In this document: one piece after another, positions 32,589 to 45,239 of the stretch
Layout of the letters: the number at the start of each line of letters is the position of its first letter
How positions within the stretch are numbered: position 1 is the first letter of the stretch
NCBI RefSeq assembly: GCF_030272615.1
Contig: NC_081415.1
Coordinates: 606,431,137 to 606,495,136 of the forward strand
Direction of reading: 5' to 3'
Source: Cryptomeria japonica
Lineage: Eukaryota; Streptophyta; Pinopsida; Cupressales; Cupressaceae
DNA: 64,000 nt
The notes under the pieces: generated by a model
Database searches by the model: none
Told to the model about the DNA's origin: nothing
What the model saw: the letters and a program-made list of their open reading frames with translations, nothing else
Translations under genes and position numbers: made by a program

Positions 32589-33674
32589 TTAATCCGGGAC
32601 AGCTAGTCGGCTATGACATGGTCTTACCCCAATTAAAAATGTGAACTCCTGTAGTAACAATAGCCAACGACTTATCCTCCCCTGGATAATGGGTTTGTTT
32701 ACTAAATACATGAGTGCCTGGTGGTCTACATAAAATGTAAAAGGTGTGGCCAGGAGGTAATGACGGAACTTCTGTACGGCATAGACCATACCGAGTGCTT
32801 CACGTTCTGTGGTACTGTAGTTCTTTTCCGCCTTCGAGAGCAACCTGCTGGCAAAGTAAACGGGGTGGTCCAGCCCGTGTCCTCCTACTTGGGCTAACGT
32901 AGCCCCGATGGCATAGTTTGAGGCATCCACGTGAACGTGGAATTCCTTATCCCAATTCGGGTATGCCAGTATGGGTGCTCCCATCAACCTTGTTTTCAAC
33001 TCTTCAAAGGCCTTGCTCTGTCGCTCTGCCCAAATGTATGGTTCCGCTTTCCTTGTCAACTTATCCAACGGGTGGGACACTGCAGCGAAGTTCTTGATGA
33101 ACCTCCTGTAGTACCCCACATGAACAAGGAAGGACTTTACCCCCGTGACGTCCGTAGGAGGTTCCATCTCTACTATTACCCGAATCTTGTCCGGGTCCGT
33201 TTTCAATCCTTCTTTACACACAATGTGTCCCAGCAATCTCCCCTGTGGTACCATGAATCTACATTTCTTCGGGTTGAGGGCCAATCGTGCCCTCCGACAC
33301 CTCTCTAGGCACTCCCCGAGAGTTTTTAAGTGGATGTCCTGTTTGCTGTAAATAGACCAATCATCCAGGAATGCTTTGAAGTTCCCCACCGACATCTTGT
33401 CAAAGATGTGCAAGATGATGCGCTGAAAGGTGGCAGGCGCATTGCATAGACCAAAGGGCATTCGATTGTATGCGTACACACCGTCCTCCACCACGAAGGT
33501 TGTTTTCAGCTTATCTTCCTCCGCGATGGATATCTGGTTGTAACCAGAGAACCCATCCATGAAGGAATAGATTTCATGTCCAGCTACTTCCTCCAAGATG
33601 CTGTCGGTGAAGGGTATGGGAAACGGGTCTTTAATGGTGACAACGTTCAGCCACCGAAAGTCTACACAAATCCG
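32589..33674 (-). pseudogene. Element B reverse transcriptase and RNase H
   Basis: The frame is open for over 330 codons: 'YSFMDGFSGYNQISIAEEDK', 'MPFGLCNAPATFQRI', 'FLDDWSIYSKQD' (about 33345-33372), then RNase H 'HVHVDASNYAIGATLAQVGG' and 'FYVDHQALMYLVNKP'. At the position of the TAG in A (19238) this copy has Gln. The frame is lost after 'LLQEFTF', where about 10 bases present in A are deleted. Confidence 0.92.
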
Positions 33675-33677
33675 GAT

Positions 33678-34944
33678 CTAATTGGCCTCTTTCTTGAAGG
33701 AAATCACAATGGGAGACACCCATTCGCTTGTCTGTACTCTGAAGATTATACCCGCTTCCAACATCCGCTCAATCTCGTCGTTTACCCGTACAACATAATT
33801 TTTGTTCATTCGGTACGGCCGCTTCCTCACTGGCTGGGCTCCCGGTACCAATGTGATTCGGTGCACACATAACTCTGGGGGCACGCCCTTCAAGTCCTTG
33901 TATGTCCATGCAAAGACATCCTTGTATTCAAGGAAAATTTTGAAGGCTGCGGCCTTCAACATTGGATTCCAGTCATCCCCGACAAGGATGATCTTGGGGT
34001 CACTTGTCTCCTCGAGGTTCATTTCCTTTAACTTGGCTTCCTGATACTTAATGGGCTCCCCTTCCAGGAATTGGTGTGCCGGCGTCTCATTCACTGCTGC
34101 CTCCCCTTCCTTATACTCGCCATATTCTGGGGGAAATATATCTGGTGCTTCTTCGATGCTCAATACGTTGCAGGAGGGTGTAAATAGTTCATAATCTCCC
34201 ATTTGCCAATGGAAGAGGCCATTCAAGGAGTCCCCATCGTCCCCTGAGCATGCCTCCAGTTCTAACACCCCTTCGTCACTAGGCTCCATACGGCATCCAT
34301 TTCCACCCTTCGCTTGCTAGTCCCCCTCAGATTCCGAGTCGAAGGAAGAGGCTAACTCCTCACTCACCATCTGCGTACGGAGATCGATTACGTACTTCCT
34401 CCCGACGTTTTCCAAAGAAAGGGTATTCCGCTTCCAGTTATGGTTCGCTTTTGCTGCGATGAGCCACCCCCGCCCCAGGATGGCGTCATATCCTTTCTGC
34501 TTCAATGGAATTACCACAAAATCCAGCACAAATGGCTGCGTGCCGACCATCACCTACTGGCCCATGAGGGTACCAAGGGGTTTAATCCAATGTTGGTCTG
34601 CCCCTAGCAGGTTGAATGTAGGAGGCCACAACGTAGGCTTTCCCAATTTTTTCCATGTCGCCTCCGGGAGTACGTTTACTCCTGACCCTCCGTCCACAAT
34701 AGTGTCTGTTAAGGTAGTCCCTAGTATACCCATTTCTAACACCGCCGGGTGGCGTCCGCTGTTGACTACCAACAACATGGGGTCGACCTCGGGGGCTCAC
34801 GACCTCCCTAAACACGGGGTTGGTTGTGGGGCTCACGACCTCCCTCGTTTTTACTTGTGGGGGTACAGAGTTTAAAATAGCCGTTTTTAGCTGTGGCATA
34901 GTCTCCAGGAGGTCTTGAATTCTCACAGGTACCTCTACCTGCAA
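33678..34944 (-). pseudogene. Element B protease and linker
   Basis: The active-site block is 'DTIVDGGSGVNVLPEATWKK' followed by 'KQKGYDAILGRGWLIAAKAN'. The acidic linker 'LNGLFHWQMGDYELF' leads into the RT N-terminus 'RPYRMNKNYVVRVNDEIERM' (about 33820). It is broken by several frameshifts and stops. A TAG at 33675-33677 stands where A encodes Gln (EANQIRI). Confidence 0.85.
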
Positions 34945-35149
34945 TATTTGCCGTAAGATTTCCTCTTCTCCCTTCGTCCATGGTGGACTTGCTGTCTAGT
35001 GACTGTTCTGTCCTTGTGCAGCCATTTCCTTTGTGATCTCGTCTGTGGCCTCCCGCACTCTCTCGATCTCCGTGTGGGGATTTGGGTAGGCAATCTTTTT
35101 AGCCTGTGCCCTTGTGATTGCCAATACTTCTGCCTTCGTAGGTTCTATG

Positions 35150-36798
35150 TTTAGAAGGTGTACACCAGGCTTCGGGCAATTTGTGTCCTCATGGTCGCCT
35201 GGCCCACACCATCAGCAGAGGTGCTGAGGGTTGGCTTCCTTCGTGCAATCGCAGGCGAAGTGTCCCCACTAATTGCAGGCCCTACATTGAATCATCGGCC
35301 GGCCCTTGGCATCGTACTGGATCCGGTTTTTGTTGTTGTTATTGTTATTATTTCTTCCGCCGCCGCGTCTATTATCCCAATATCCTCCAAATGATGTCGT
35401 TGTGTTAGTCTGCTGGCCCGTACCCGTTGGTGCGGATGTTGTGGCCTGCTCCGTGAACAACACCTGGTTCGTGCTTCGGGTTTTCATATTGTATGGGCAC
35501 TCCTTGGTGGAGTGCCCCATCATTTGGCAAATCTCACAGAATGCCTTCTTCGGGCAAGTACCCTTTGTGTGTCCGTCACTCCTACAGTCTGTACACCACA
35601 CTTCATTTTCTTCCATCTTACTTGTACTCCCTTTCATGGCTTTGAATTCTCTCAGCATTCGTTCCGTGTCCTTCTGGAGCGCGTGTACCTTTTTACTCGA
35701 TTCACCACTGCTACTGCTCTCTCCGTCAAAATCTTCATCATCGTCAGATGAATATTTATTACTTTTCTTCTTCCTTGATGTTTTGTATTCACTTTCTAGA
35801 TCCATCGCCCTGTTATAGGCGTCGTCATATGACGTCGGAGGTACAATCTTCATTTTTTTCCATAGGGCGGATTTCAATCCTTCCACAAACCATCGTTTTT
35901 TTAAGCCCTCAGCCGACTGACTCTCCATTTTACCCAACAATTCCTTTAGTCTCCTGCTGTATGCCCGTACTGTCTCCTTAGCACCTTGCTTGGTACTGTA
36001 TATCTCTGTTACAATTTCGTTGTCATCACAGAGCGACCGAAACTCCTCTGTGAATTCCTTCTGTAGGTTAGCCCATGTGGCCACTTTTTGCTTATCTACA
36101 TCGAAGTACCAATCTATGGCGACTCCACGTAACGTGGCTGGGAACTGCTGTACCCAGTCATCTTGGTCTGTTACTCCGTTGGCGGACCAAGTGGTTTCAC
36201 ATGTACGGCAGTGCCGTAAGGGGTCTTCCTTGCCGTCCCCTATGAACTTTGGTAATTTTTGTTTGCTCGCCATCCCTGGTCGTCTTCCTGGAGGCGGTTG
36301 TGTCTGTGTCTATGGCCCTGCACTGCTACCTCCGGTAGTGTTGGTGGTGTGTCCTGGAGGTACGGTGTTTTGCCTGTCGTGTGTGGCACCTACACCCGTA
36401 CTGTTGCCCTCCCCTTCGCTCTGACACACGCCTACTCCTGCCTCCCGTTGGTGATCTTCACTCCGTGGCGTAAGGGATAAGTTCCTAAACTGATCCCGAG
36501 TCTCCTCGACTAGATTTCGCCGTAACCTTGTTTCTTCAAGAAATTCTTCGTGGCTCCGCGTCCTACGATGATCTGGCGACGCATAGAAATTTTCGTCGGC
36601 CTCTGCACCTTCCGTGACACCTCCTTGGTTCCCCTCGGGCCCCCCTTCGGCAGGTCGTCCTTCGGCAAGTTGCCTCAGCCTCCGTCTACGTTCTACTTGC
36701 TGCTCCAGAATCAAAGCCCTCTGCGCGGCCTCCCACTCGTTAGTTTCCAATTTTTTGTTTCTATCTTTATTCAATAGGTTTGGCATTAATTGTGGCAC
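35150..36798 (-). pseudogene. Element B gag
   Basis: It has the same capsid blocks as A ('RGVAIDWYFDVDKQKVATWA') and a better preserved nucleocapsid. CTDCRSDGHTKGTC and CEICQMMGHSTKEC are intact. The third and fourth knuckles are each interrupted by a stop (CRACN-stop-WGHF and C-stop-WCGPGDHEDTNC). An in-frame TAG near 36308 stands where A has CAG. Confidence 0.88.
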
Positions 36799-36906
36799 AT
36801 TTCCATAACTCTCAATTCTTAAATCAAAACGTGTCTTTATTAATTCATCTACTCAAGTAAAACTCGTGTCAATGACACTTTTATTTGAAAATAAGAAGTT
36901 CACGGT

Positions 36907-37275
36907 TCAATTCCCTCCTGGCCTGGCGCCATCTCTTTCCGTTTCCCGTCGGCTGTTCTCTTCGTAGCGTTGCAGGATTTGTTGTCGTTGCTCTTCCTGG
37001 GCAATCTCCTCCAGGCGGGCTTGTTGTGCCAACGATGCTTGTGCAAGCAACCGGGGGAGGTGGTTCATCAACTGGTTTACTGCCGGGCTAACCTCCAGCG
37101 CTATCCACACGGCACTTGGTGGGATTTCTGCCTCCGCCGCCTCTCGTCGAACGTATGTCTAAATGGCTACCTGGAGCAAAATTGAAAATTCTCGCATTGC
37201 CGTGTCTTCTCCTGTGTAAAGTTCTGTCCGCGCGTCGTCGGCCTCCGGGCTTACTTCACCAACGGGTAGGCCCAT
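36907..37275 (-). pseudogene. Element B small 5' ORF
   Basis: It is the counterpart of 14885-15262 in A ('MGLPVGEVSPEADDARTELY', then 'REFSILLQVAI'). It has an intact Arg where A has TGA but shares the TAG at 37159. After the stop the frame continues 'TYVRREAAEAEIPPSAVW' to the end of the module. Confidence 0.6.
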
Positions 37276-37313
37276 TGTGTCTGTGCGCCATCCGTGTCTT
37301 CCATTCCCGAGTT

Positions 37314-37332
37314 CGTCTAGGCAACGACGCCA
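37314..37332 (-). other. Element B primer-binding site
   Basis: The minus strand reads TGGCGTCGTTGCCTAGACG two bases inside the LTR, one base closer to the tRNA-Asp complement than in A. Confidence 0.7.
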
Positions 37333-37334
37333 AA

Positions 37335-37589
37335 TGTTTGCCCTCTCGGGTGAATAACTTAAGACAAAAAGAACATAACGTAGAATAATGTCGTAAATAT
37401 CAAACAAGGTATATCAAATGTTCTATTCATCACAAGTATGTTTTACAAGTTACATTCCGAAGTATAAAAGGGTACCGAGGGGGTGTGAGCGCCAACCGTC
37501 GCACCGCGACTTCCACCCCTCATTTGCCAACTAACCAAAACAATTACACTTAACTAATATTATTCCCGTGTACAATAATACCGCCAACA
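37335..37589 (-). repeat. Element B 5' LTR (255 bp)
   Basis: On the minus strand it runs from TGTTGGCGGTATTATTG to CGAGAGGGCAAACA, clearly homologous to the A LTRs with small indels. Confidence 0.93.
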
Positions 37590-40476
37590 ACAATATTGAG
37601 GTGTCGGTGCAGCTTTGGAGTATGGACATGTTTTGGGACAGGCAGAAGGCCAGTTTTGTAAGGTTTAACAATAGTTTTGCATCTAGATTGAGGCAGAGAT
37701 TAACAGTGAATCCACCAAGGATTCCCACGCAGCTGCATGATTTTATAAGGCCAAAGGAAAGGCTGCTACTTTTGAAAATTGAGCACAATTGGGGGGACAT
37801 TATCCCTTATCCTGTTACTACAGTTATCAGAGTTTATGGTTTCCCTGGTCAGCCACATGTATTACCTTTTAATGTTCCTTTAAGATTGGGTTTTGCTGAA
37901 GTAATGTGGTAAATAGGTTGTATACATGATAAGGAGTTGAAGGGGAGAGGCAAAGGGACTATTTTCCCTGATTATACTGTCATTCCATATTTTGAGATTA
38001 TAAAAGGGGGATATGTGCATTTTGACAATCTTTTTGCACCATATCATTTAGGGGTCAGCACAGCCAGACATAGTGACCCGGAGGGGTTTTACAATATTTT
38101 CAGGGCAAGAATAAAAGGAGGCCCATTGCCCCATGAGCACAATTTCCCTGAGGATATAATAAGAAATAAATTTGATTTCATGACTCAAGATTGGAGGAAG
38201 GAGAAGTGGCTAGCTTTTAGGAAGCTATGGGCTATAGTGTAGAAAATGGATCCCAGCTATGATCCAATAAAAAATTTCACTCCATTTTGTGCCAAAGTTG
38301 ATTTTGTCATGAAAAATTTTGATGAACTAATTCTTGCATTAAAGGAAAAGAGAACCAAACTTGAGGAAGTCCCCGATCGGCAAGTTGAGAGAAGAAATGT
38401 ATAGCAGCCTACACCCATAACACCGAAAGAGGCTGCCTTGATTCATCAGATGAGAATGAAACAACTAGGTTCACCTCCTCCTCCACCTCAAAGAACAGAT
38501 GGGCTAGAAAAAGCTACACCTAGTTATGTGCACCCTCCAAAGGGTGGTGTTGTAATAAAAAGGGTAAGAGAAGAAACTAGTAGTGAACAGGAGAGTAGCA
38601 GTGACAGTGGAAGGTTGGTGAGAAGAAAAAGAAAGAAAATAATGAAGACAGAGCCACCCCCAAAAGTACAAGTAAAGCCTTTTAAAGGGGTCAAGATCAT
38701 TGATCTTGAAGAATCAGACAAGAGTCCTTCACCACCACATGTGCCTCTTTCACCTCCAAGGCATGTTGAAGAACAAAGAGTGGAACAACACATGGAAGAA
38801 CAACAAGAGGGGGATACTATTGCAGTGACAAATGCAGAGATGTAGATTGGTATTCCTCCTGTGCCACCCACTTTAGAATTGGACCTTACTCCTTTGGATA
38901 TTTAGGGTAGAGCCTTCGGAGATGCAAGGAAGGAGGCATGTGATAGATTTCTTGAGGATAAAGCCTTTGTAAGAAGCCCGGCCTTCCTGCAATTTCTATG
39001 GAAAATGAAGATAGAGGAATACAAGAGGAGAAGTGCTGAGAGAAAGGCCCAAAGGCCAGACAGGTCTAATCAAGAAAATCAGGAAGAGGTCAAGAATGAA
39101 ATGATGGAAGAATTCAAAAGAATCACTGCAGATGAAGACAGCATTATCATAAATCAGGTCAGAATCTTAATTTTGCCAGAATGGGATATAGCGAATGCAA
39201 TGGCTTTTGATGCAATTAGGAAATCAAAAGATCAACAATTCAGTTCAAAGGAAGAAGCAAGGTTCGCACTAAAAGGATCAGAATTTGTAGATGATTATGC
39301 AACCTTGGCAATATGGGCATTGGAACAGGGCCTAGAAGGCCTAATACTAGTTATATAAATCCAAACTTGAGGGGAAGCCTCATTATAAAAAGAGCCTCTG
39401 ATACATCAAATGTTGAGGCCTCAAAGTTAGTTGTTGATGTGGCCAAATTGGCCCATGAAACTCCAAAGAGGGAGGCTATGGAAAAAGAGGAACTAATGAA
39501 GAAGTTTGAAAAGCTTTTCAATGATTATAATGCAGTTCAACAAAGGTGTGTGGAGCTGCAAACTAAAGTTCAATTTCTTGAGCAGGGACAAATAGGAGCA
39601 TCCTCTTCAGTTCCTACAATTGCATCAGTTCCATCAACATCTAGATCTCCACCTGTCTCACATGTAGATGCAGTAGTTCGATTTGACAGTGAGACTAATA
39701 TCCCAAGCACATCATTAGTGCCATATGTTGATGAAGAGCCTGAACCTACTAGATCAACTGATCCAACAAGAGCCCAACTTTTGGAGAAAGTCAATGAGTT
39801 GGCAAATAAGCTAAAGGAGTCAGAGGATCAGTCTACCTTTAAGCAGAGAAAGATAGTTAGCTCAGTGCTAACTCATTTGAATGAGAAGGTGGATAGTAGA
39901 ATAAATAGCACTCATGCTTTATATTCTTTATTGTTTAATGCTATTCAAAGTTTTGACAGAGATAAGGAAGTGGCAATCCCTTTATTTACAAAATGGTTAC
40001 AAAGGGGAAATGAACTTAGAATAATGTCAATGGCTTCCAAATACCATGTTGAGAGGCCACCTACACTTCAGCCAACCTATTTGTTGGTAAAGTCAATGCA
40101 GAAAGCTCAGATGCTGCCAGAAAATATAGAAAGAAAGATAAGGGGGTTGATGAGAAATTTCAATGAGCTGAATGAAACACTTCTACCAGGTATTGAGTAT
40201 GAAAGTGGGACAATTAAGAATTTACAATTTTGGAAAGAAGAGGCAGAAATAGTCATCAACCTGATTTGTGAGAAGTTGGATACTGGCATGCTCGAGGACA
40301 GCATGGACAAGATAATATGTACAAGAACGTTCTTTGAATCTTCTGAAAGAGAGGTGAATCAGGTAGCAGTTAAGTATACTCCATACAGAGCAAAAGTTGA
40401 TGAGGTTATGAATTTCAAATGGCCATCAGATGAAGAATATGGCGGATGGAGTAATACTTACTTAAAGGAGGAGTAA

Positions 40477-42663
40477 GGACTGCAAATAGTTAGTTAGCTA
40501 ACTGTTTGAGATGTGACAGTCTGGCAGGCGGTTTTGTTTCCTTGGAGTAATTACCTTTTGGAAGTGAGCAACAAGGTGGGCCCATTTCAGATCTTCATCG
40601 ACAACAACAAAAGGGGATAAAGTGCATTAAGTGTCAAGATGAACTGGTTGCAGATATTTGGTGTTGGTTGTGACATTCCTTAAAGGGAATATTTTATAAC
40701 AGAATTTTGTGTAACTGGTCATTTTTAAATGACAGGTGTCTCCTCTGGCCTGTAGCTTGCTTGCTCCCTTATTTTCTATAAAAGGGAATTCAAGGCCAAG
40801 AGACAAGATTCTGAATTTGATCTCTATACTTAGTTTTTTCTAAAATTCAGAGTCATAGGTTCCTGTAGCAAGTTTTAGGTGAAAAAGAGCAAATTGTAAA
40901 GATTTTGCAGAGCAAATAGATGAGTCTTGTGTCAAATTTTTTGCAAGTTCTTGAAGGAGTTATATGTAAATTGTTTTATGACAAAAATAGCAAATTTATT
41001 CAATAGAAATACAATTTTGGTCTATTTCTCTCCATTGTACAATTTTATCATTTTTTGAATGAAATAAAATCAAGGATTTCTTTCATACAGTGCATTGTTG
41101 TGATGTATGTAGTTTTTGTTTATGCTTTGATCTAAGGGATCAATTAAATGCTAAAACAAAATTGCAAAGTGATAGGGCTTGTTCAAGGATTTGATAAGTA
41201 GTCTGGGTTGGGATTGCAGATAAGAAATATTGTAAAGCAATATTATCTTAGATCTGAATGCTATTAAGTAAAATTTTGTTATAATTCATTTTATGTCTTT
41301 TGAATTCAAGCACCCAATGGAATAAGGCACTGATCCTAGCTTGTTTTAAGTCTTTACAATCAGTTTTATGCTTCGTTCATCTGTGTTTGTTACAAATTGT
41401 TGATTATCATAATACATTTCATTTTATGTATGTTACTTCACGTTTTATCTATCTCATGCTCCAATAGGTTGACGATCACTGAAGAATTTGCCATTCTTGA
41501 GCATTCTCCCTTTTTGTTGAGCCTTTACATGAGATTATCTGCTTAGTTTTGGTGTAATTTGTGAGTATGGCGCAGAGATTATAGATTCACCAAGGGATCA
41601 CCCTCCCGAGTCTTGCAGAGCCCAAAGTGTTGAAGGATTTGCAGAATCCTTGTCATAGTTGGTCCAAGTTCTAGAAGATATTGACAGTTGGAGTTGGCTT
41701 CTCCATAGATAATCTGAAGAATCAACTTGGTTTCTGCCCATTGCAGTGTAAATCCTTTGGGGAACCAACACAATTTGTAACTAACTTGCATGGTTTATTA
41801 TCATCCTTTACAAACCAAAAAATTCTGCCTTTACAAATTGTCAATTACATTCTAAAGATCACGTGCATGAACACACACTCGATATTGATTTAACAGATTC
41901 TCAGATAGCCTTGGTTGTCATTTTGTTAGACTGTATTTGGTAAGCTGACTAACAAAAAATACTTTGTAATTAATTTAAGTTTACCATGCTTTCTTTTTTT
42001 TTTTTCTTTATAATCTTTTCACCACCTTGTCCTTGCTAAATGCCTTTTTTCTGTCATTGGCATTTACTTGTCGCAACCTCTTCTATAGATATTCTTGAAG
42101 TTCTCATGACTAAATCGTGAAGCTAAATATGATAAATTCCAAATTTAATGGAAACTGGTTTTTGTTTCTTATTCCAGCATTAAATGTTGTTTCTTACTCC
42201 AAATCTAGATTGGATAAAGTATATTAAACTGCAAAGGAATCCACATCTCCTTCGATATTTCTTGGGTCAACTCTGATTGGCTTAGTTCAGAATGTGTCCC
42301 TTACTTAGGCAGTTCGCTAACTAATTTCCCATTAATCACGAGGCACCCAGTGAGTATCCCATACCAGTCAAACTGGCAAGCCCAGTGTCATGACCCTAGC
42401 TATAACATATTAATCATCAAATAAATTAAGAAAATTGTCTTATTAATCATCAAATAAATTAAGAAAATTGTCTTACTCCGTAAGACTTCACAATTTTCTG
42501 TAGTCTAATCAAGCCAAGGCAAATAAAAAGAAAATACTGTCTCTATCCTATCGATCCAATTCAACCCCGATGCTTATGATAATATATACCAAATGACTAG
42601 TATGGAACAGCGATGATAAGTTTAAGAGCAGCTTTGTATAAAAATTAAGAAAGTTTAATAGCC
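40477..42663. other. A/T-rich region downstream of gene K
   Basis: A purine tract (AAAGGAGGAGTAAGGA, 40464-40479) ends K. It is followed by TGCAAATAG, a TATA box (TATAAAAGGG, 40777-40786) and a late ATAAAAT signal near 41067. This could be an LTR beginning at 40481, which would make K part of a retrotransposon, but I find no matching repeat upstream of K. There is a 34-bp tandem duplication near 42410-42476 (ATCATCAAATAAATTAAG). No gene is seen. Confidence 0.45.
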
Positions 42664-43774
42664 TGTAATGCCCCTTTGTATAAAGATTAAGAAAATTTAA
42701 TTGCCTGTAATGCCCCCTACAGCAATCACATTATCTGACAGTCCCCTGTGACAACCTAATCAGCAAATGGAGTTTCATTAAACATTGCATCATCTAGCTT
42801 CAGTGACAGGAACATAGAAGATGATATTTGACAGTAGCATCTGATCGATAATATTGTACGTGCCTAAATGTGTGATCGATAATCATATCCAGTTTGATGA
42901 GATAGCATTGGTTAGCATTAGTTAAGGACGGATTGGTTATGCTGAAAGGATGTGTTGAACCAAGGGTCATTACCATTACTAATAGGTACCACGTGGAAAA
43001 GACACCACTCTCCACCGATCAAGAAGTATTACAGGACAATTCCAAGCAAGGCAAGAGGAGCATCGAAGTATATGCATTTTCAGCAAGGGAAACAATCACA
43101 TACCCTTCAGATAGAGATATACAAATCATTTTATCAACAATCTGAGTATTCATATTAATTTTGGTGGCATGATCTACATTATGAGTAAAAATACATTAAT
43201 GTGCAAAATACTCTTCATATGATCTTAATAATGTAATCTCTCCTGTATTAAGTCTGATTATATATTTCTAAATCTGTATATTTACATAATACAATAGAAT
43301 GAACAGATTCTTTAGAGCCCCAACCAATCAGACGTTCTAATGTGGATGGGAAGATAGGGTACATATAAGGAGGGCACGTAGCCAAAGGTCCATATGGGTT
43401 AAGTAAGAGGTCAAATGATGGATGTGCTTCCATACCCCTGAACTCCAAAGAGTTAAGCAGGAGGAAGTAAGACGGTTTTACTTCCATGCCCCTGAACCTG
43501 TTGGATTGGCTCAAAGGTTCCTTTTATGATCTCCCACGGTACTTCACAATAGCAATGGATTGATTGAATGGAACTCCAAAGGGATATTGAATATCATGAG
43601 CATGGAAATTACATATGTACATTGTTGAATATTATGTTTATTTTGTGATACTATCCTGGTTGCAGGCTCAAGATTAAGATACTAATTCGACAATACACAT
43701 TTCCAAGTATTATCCAAACCCTAGTTAGGGGAATTTAGGGAAAATTGAGGAGGGTTCCACTAGGGGACATTACA
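42664..43774 (+). repeat. Probable solo LTR
   Basis: It starts TGTAATGCCCC (a tandem copy of this start is at 42706) and ends CTAGGGGACATTACA, the same ends as solo LTR H. A TATA-like CATATAAGG is near 43360. No target duplication is seen, so boundaries are tentative. Confidence 0.45.
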
Positions 43775-44040
43775 CCCAGTTAGCCAGAAAGCTGGCTAAT
43801 ACCAACCAAAGACTGATCAAACTGCCAAGAAAAGGTCAAAGTTGAAAAAACTACACGTTAAACATGTTCACATGAAAATACCACAAATATTTCCTAGGTG
43901 TTTCAGAAGGGCAGTAGTTTTTTCCTTATGATCCCCTCAGAATTCCTTTATGAGTATTTTAGCATTTTCTAACTCACAGTGCTTTTTCTGTTTTAAACCC
44001 ATGTAATTGAATTCCATTTATGCTTTCAGTTTGCCATTTA
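43775..44040. other. Short spacer, nothing recognised
   Basis: A/T-rich sequence lies between the probable LTR and the readable start of the C1 LTR. It may include the unrecognised 5' part of that LTR. Confidence 0.4.
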
Positions 44041-44245
44041 TTCTGGCACTATTTATGTCTGGAATATTGTATCAAGGAGTTCATAGGGATAATTGTACAC
44101 ACATTACACTTGATAATAAAGGAATATCTTTCTGCCATATGTGGTGTTGAATATTGTCAATTGGTATTATTTTGATATGTTACTGTGTTCATTGTATTCT
44201 ATTTACTTTGTGTTAATTAAGATAAAATGCCTTCCGGAGTAAACA
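44041..44245 (+). repeat. C1 5' LTR (3' portion readable)
   Basis: It is homologous to 50218-50432 and, more distantly, to the C2 LTR 57730-58031. It ends CCTTCCGGAGTAAACA. The upstream limit is unclear. Confidence 0.6.
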
Positions 44246-44317
44246 TTTTGGCATTGTTGCTGGTTCGAACCTGGAGATCTGAGAGTACCCAAGAGTGGCG
44301 ACAAGCATGGCACAGTA

Positions 44318-44851
44318 ATGGGCCAATCATTTGAACAGCAAGTACTAGTAACAGAAAGTGACAATGAGGAAGAAACACCGGAAGATCGGTTAACGCAAGA
44401 CATGGTAAACCTGTGGGAAGTTTCAATCGATCAGTACATGCAGAAGGAAGCTCGAGAGAGTGAAGTGCTTGAGAGCACGATACACAATGAACTCTCAATA
44501 AACCACACGGTCTTCGATCTTCTTGGGAGAAATCCAAGGCTATTGGCACAAAATTTGATTGAATTGCTAGACCAACAGGAGAAAAGGAACCGAGAGCAGC
44601 CTCGGCAACAAATACTGCAACAATATGAAGAAAGGACCCATAGGAGTGAAGAAGAGCGGAACACTGGCAGACGTCGTACAAGAGCAAGATACTGGCAGAC
44701 GTCGTACCCCCAGCAAGTAATGCCCCCACGATCAAATAAGGACCGACATGCCAAAGACACTCAAGAGGGGGAGGGATTAGTAAGGAGATCTATTCGCCTA
44801 AGAGAGAAAAGTGAGAGGAGACCACAATTACAAGGAATCTTCGAATGTTAG
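44318..44851 (+). CDS. C1 gag N-terminal ORF (177 aa)
   Basis: It begins 'MGQSFEQQVLVTESDNEEET'. A helical charged segment 'NPRLLAQNLIELLDQQEKRN' and 'RQQILQQYEERTHR' matches the A/B small ORF, and an Arg-rich tail follows. It stops at TAG 44849, but the same frame remains readable to the D1 insertion (44999), and a similar segment in C2 also continues. No zinc knuckle is present. It is probably a matrix/capsid N-terminal relic that could be packaged by a relative's machinery. Confidence 0.6.
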   Translation: MGQSFEQQVLVTESDNEEETPEDRLTQDMVNLWEVSIDQYMQKEARESEVLESTIHNELSINHTVFDLLGRNPRLLAQNLIELLDQQEKRNREQPRQQILQQYEERTHRSEEERNTGRRRTRARYWQTSYPQQVMPPRSNKDRHAKDTQEGEGLVRRSIRLREKSERRPQLQGIFEC

Positions 44852-45239
44852 GAGAGTCTAGCGAGAAGTAGGAGTCAGAGTGTCAACCAAAGCCATACTT
44901 GAGAGAGAGAAAGGCAATGTACGTGGAGTGAGTTGGAAGAGGTTGCCAAAAACCTGCCACTCCTAGACGACGAAGTAAGCGAAGATCTCGCTGACCAAGT
45001 GTTGTGACGTTTTCACACATCGCCCCATTGCAAATGGGGACCCCAGCTTTTTCGCTTTCTAGGTTGGTTGTCTTAGCTTAGTTGTTGGTTATTGTCGAGT
45101 CTTTACTATTAACCTTTTGTTTGTAGTTGCTTAGGAACTGATCAAGTCTATCTCTTAAGGATGAAGTGAGGTTCAACACTTCCTTTGCCCACCAAAGCAT
45201 AATCACTTCCACTTCTCCTAGCACTGTTAGTGGGTGCCC

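Larger units (their letters stand above)
28780..37589 (-). mobile_element. Element B: sister of A, 3'-truncated, inside gene K
   Basis: It is the same family as A, on the opposite strand. The 5' LTR is at 37335-37589, followed (minus) by primer site, small ORF, gag, protease, RT, RNase H, integrase, minisatellite and ORF3. Similarity to A stops at about 28780, within ORF3. The last 0.8 kb of ORF3, the polypurine tract and the 3' LTR are missing, and no duplication pairs with ACAAT after the LTR. Gene K coding picks up directly on both sides, so little of K was lost with the deletion. Confidence 0.9.
27900..40476 (+). pseudogene. Gene K: long unidentified protein, split by element B
   Basis: Coding runs 27900-28779 and resumes at 37590-40476, about 3.77 kb or 1,250 codons, interrupted by B. 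The likely start is ATG 27900 (AGGATGGCT), preceded by a TATA-like site (27543) and a leader. I do not recognise it. The N-terminal two thirds look globular ('FMYLAIQIQHPYFTMVFDFA', 'VQLWSMDMFWDRQKASFVRF'). Next come a Pro-rich basic linker ('KRVREETSS', 'RRKRKK'), a charged region and a C-terminal coiled coil ('KFEKLFNDYNAVQQRCVELQ'). Four frameshifts (about 27909, 28170, 28312, 39330) and six in-frame stops show it is dead. Five stops are TAG, most plausibly from CAG. It could be a transposon gene or a lineage-specific host gene. Confidence 0.6.

Noticed and set aside
42664-43774. Certain solo LTR
   Set aside because: Ends match LTR H but no target duplication was found and the start is duplicated, so it is listed only as probable.
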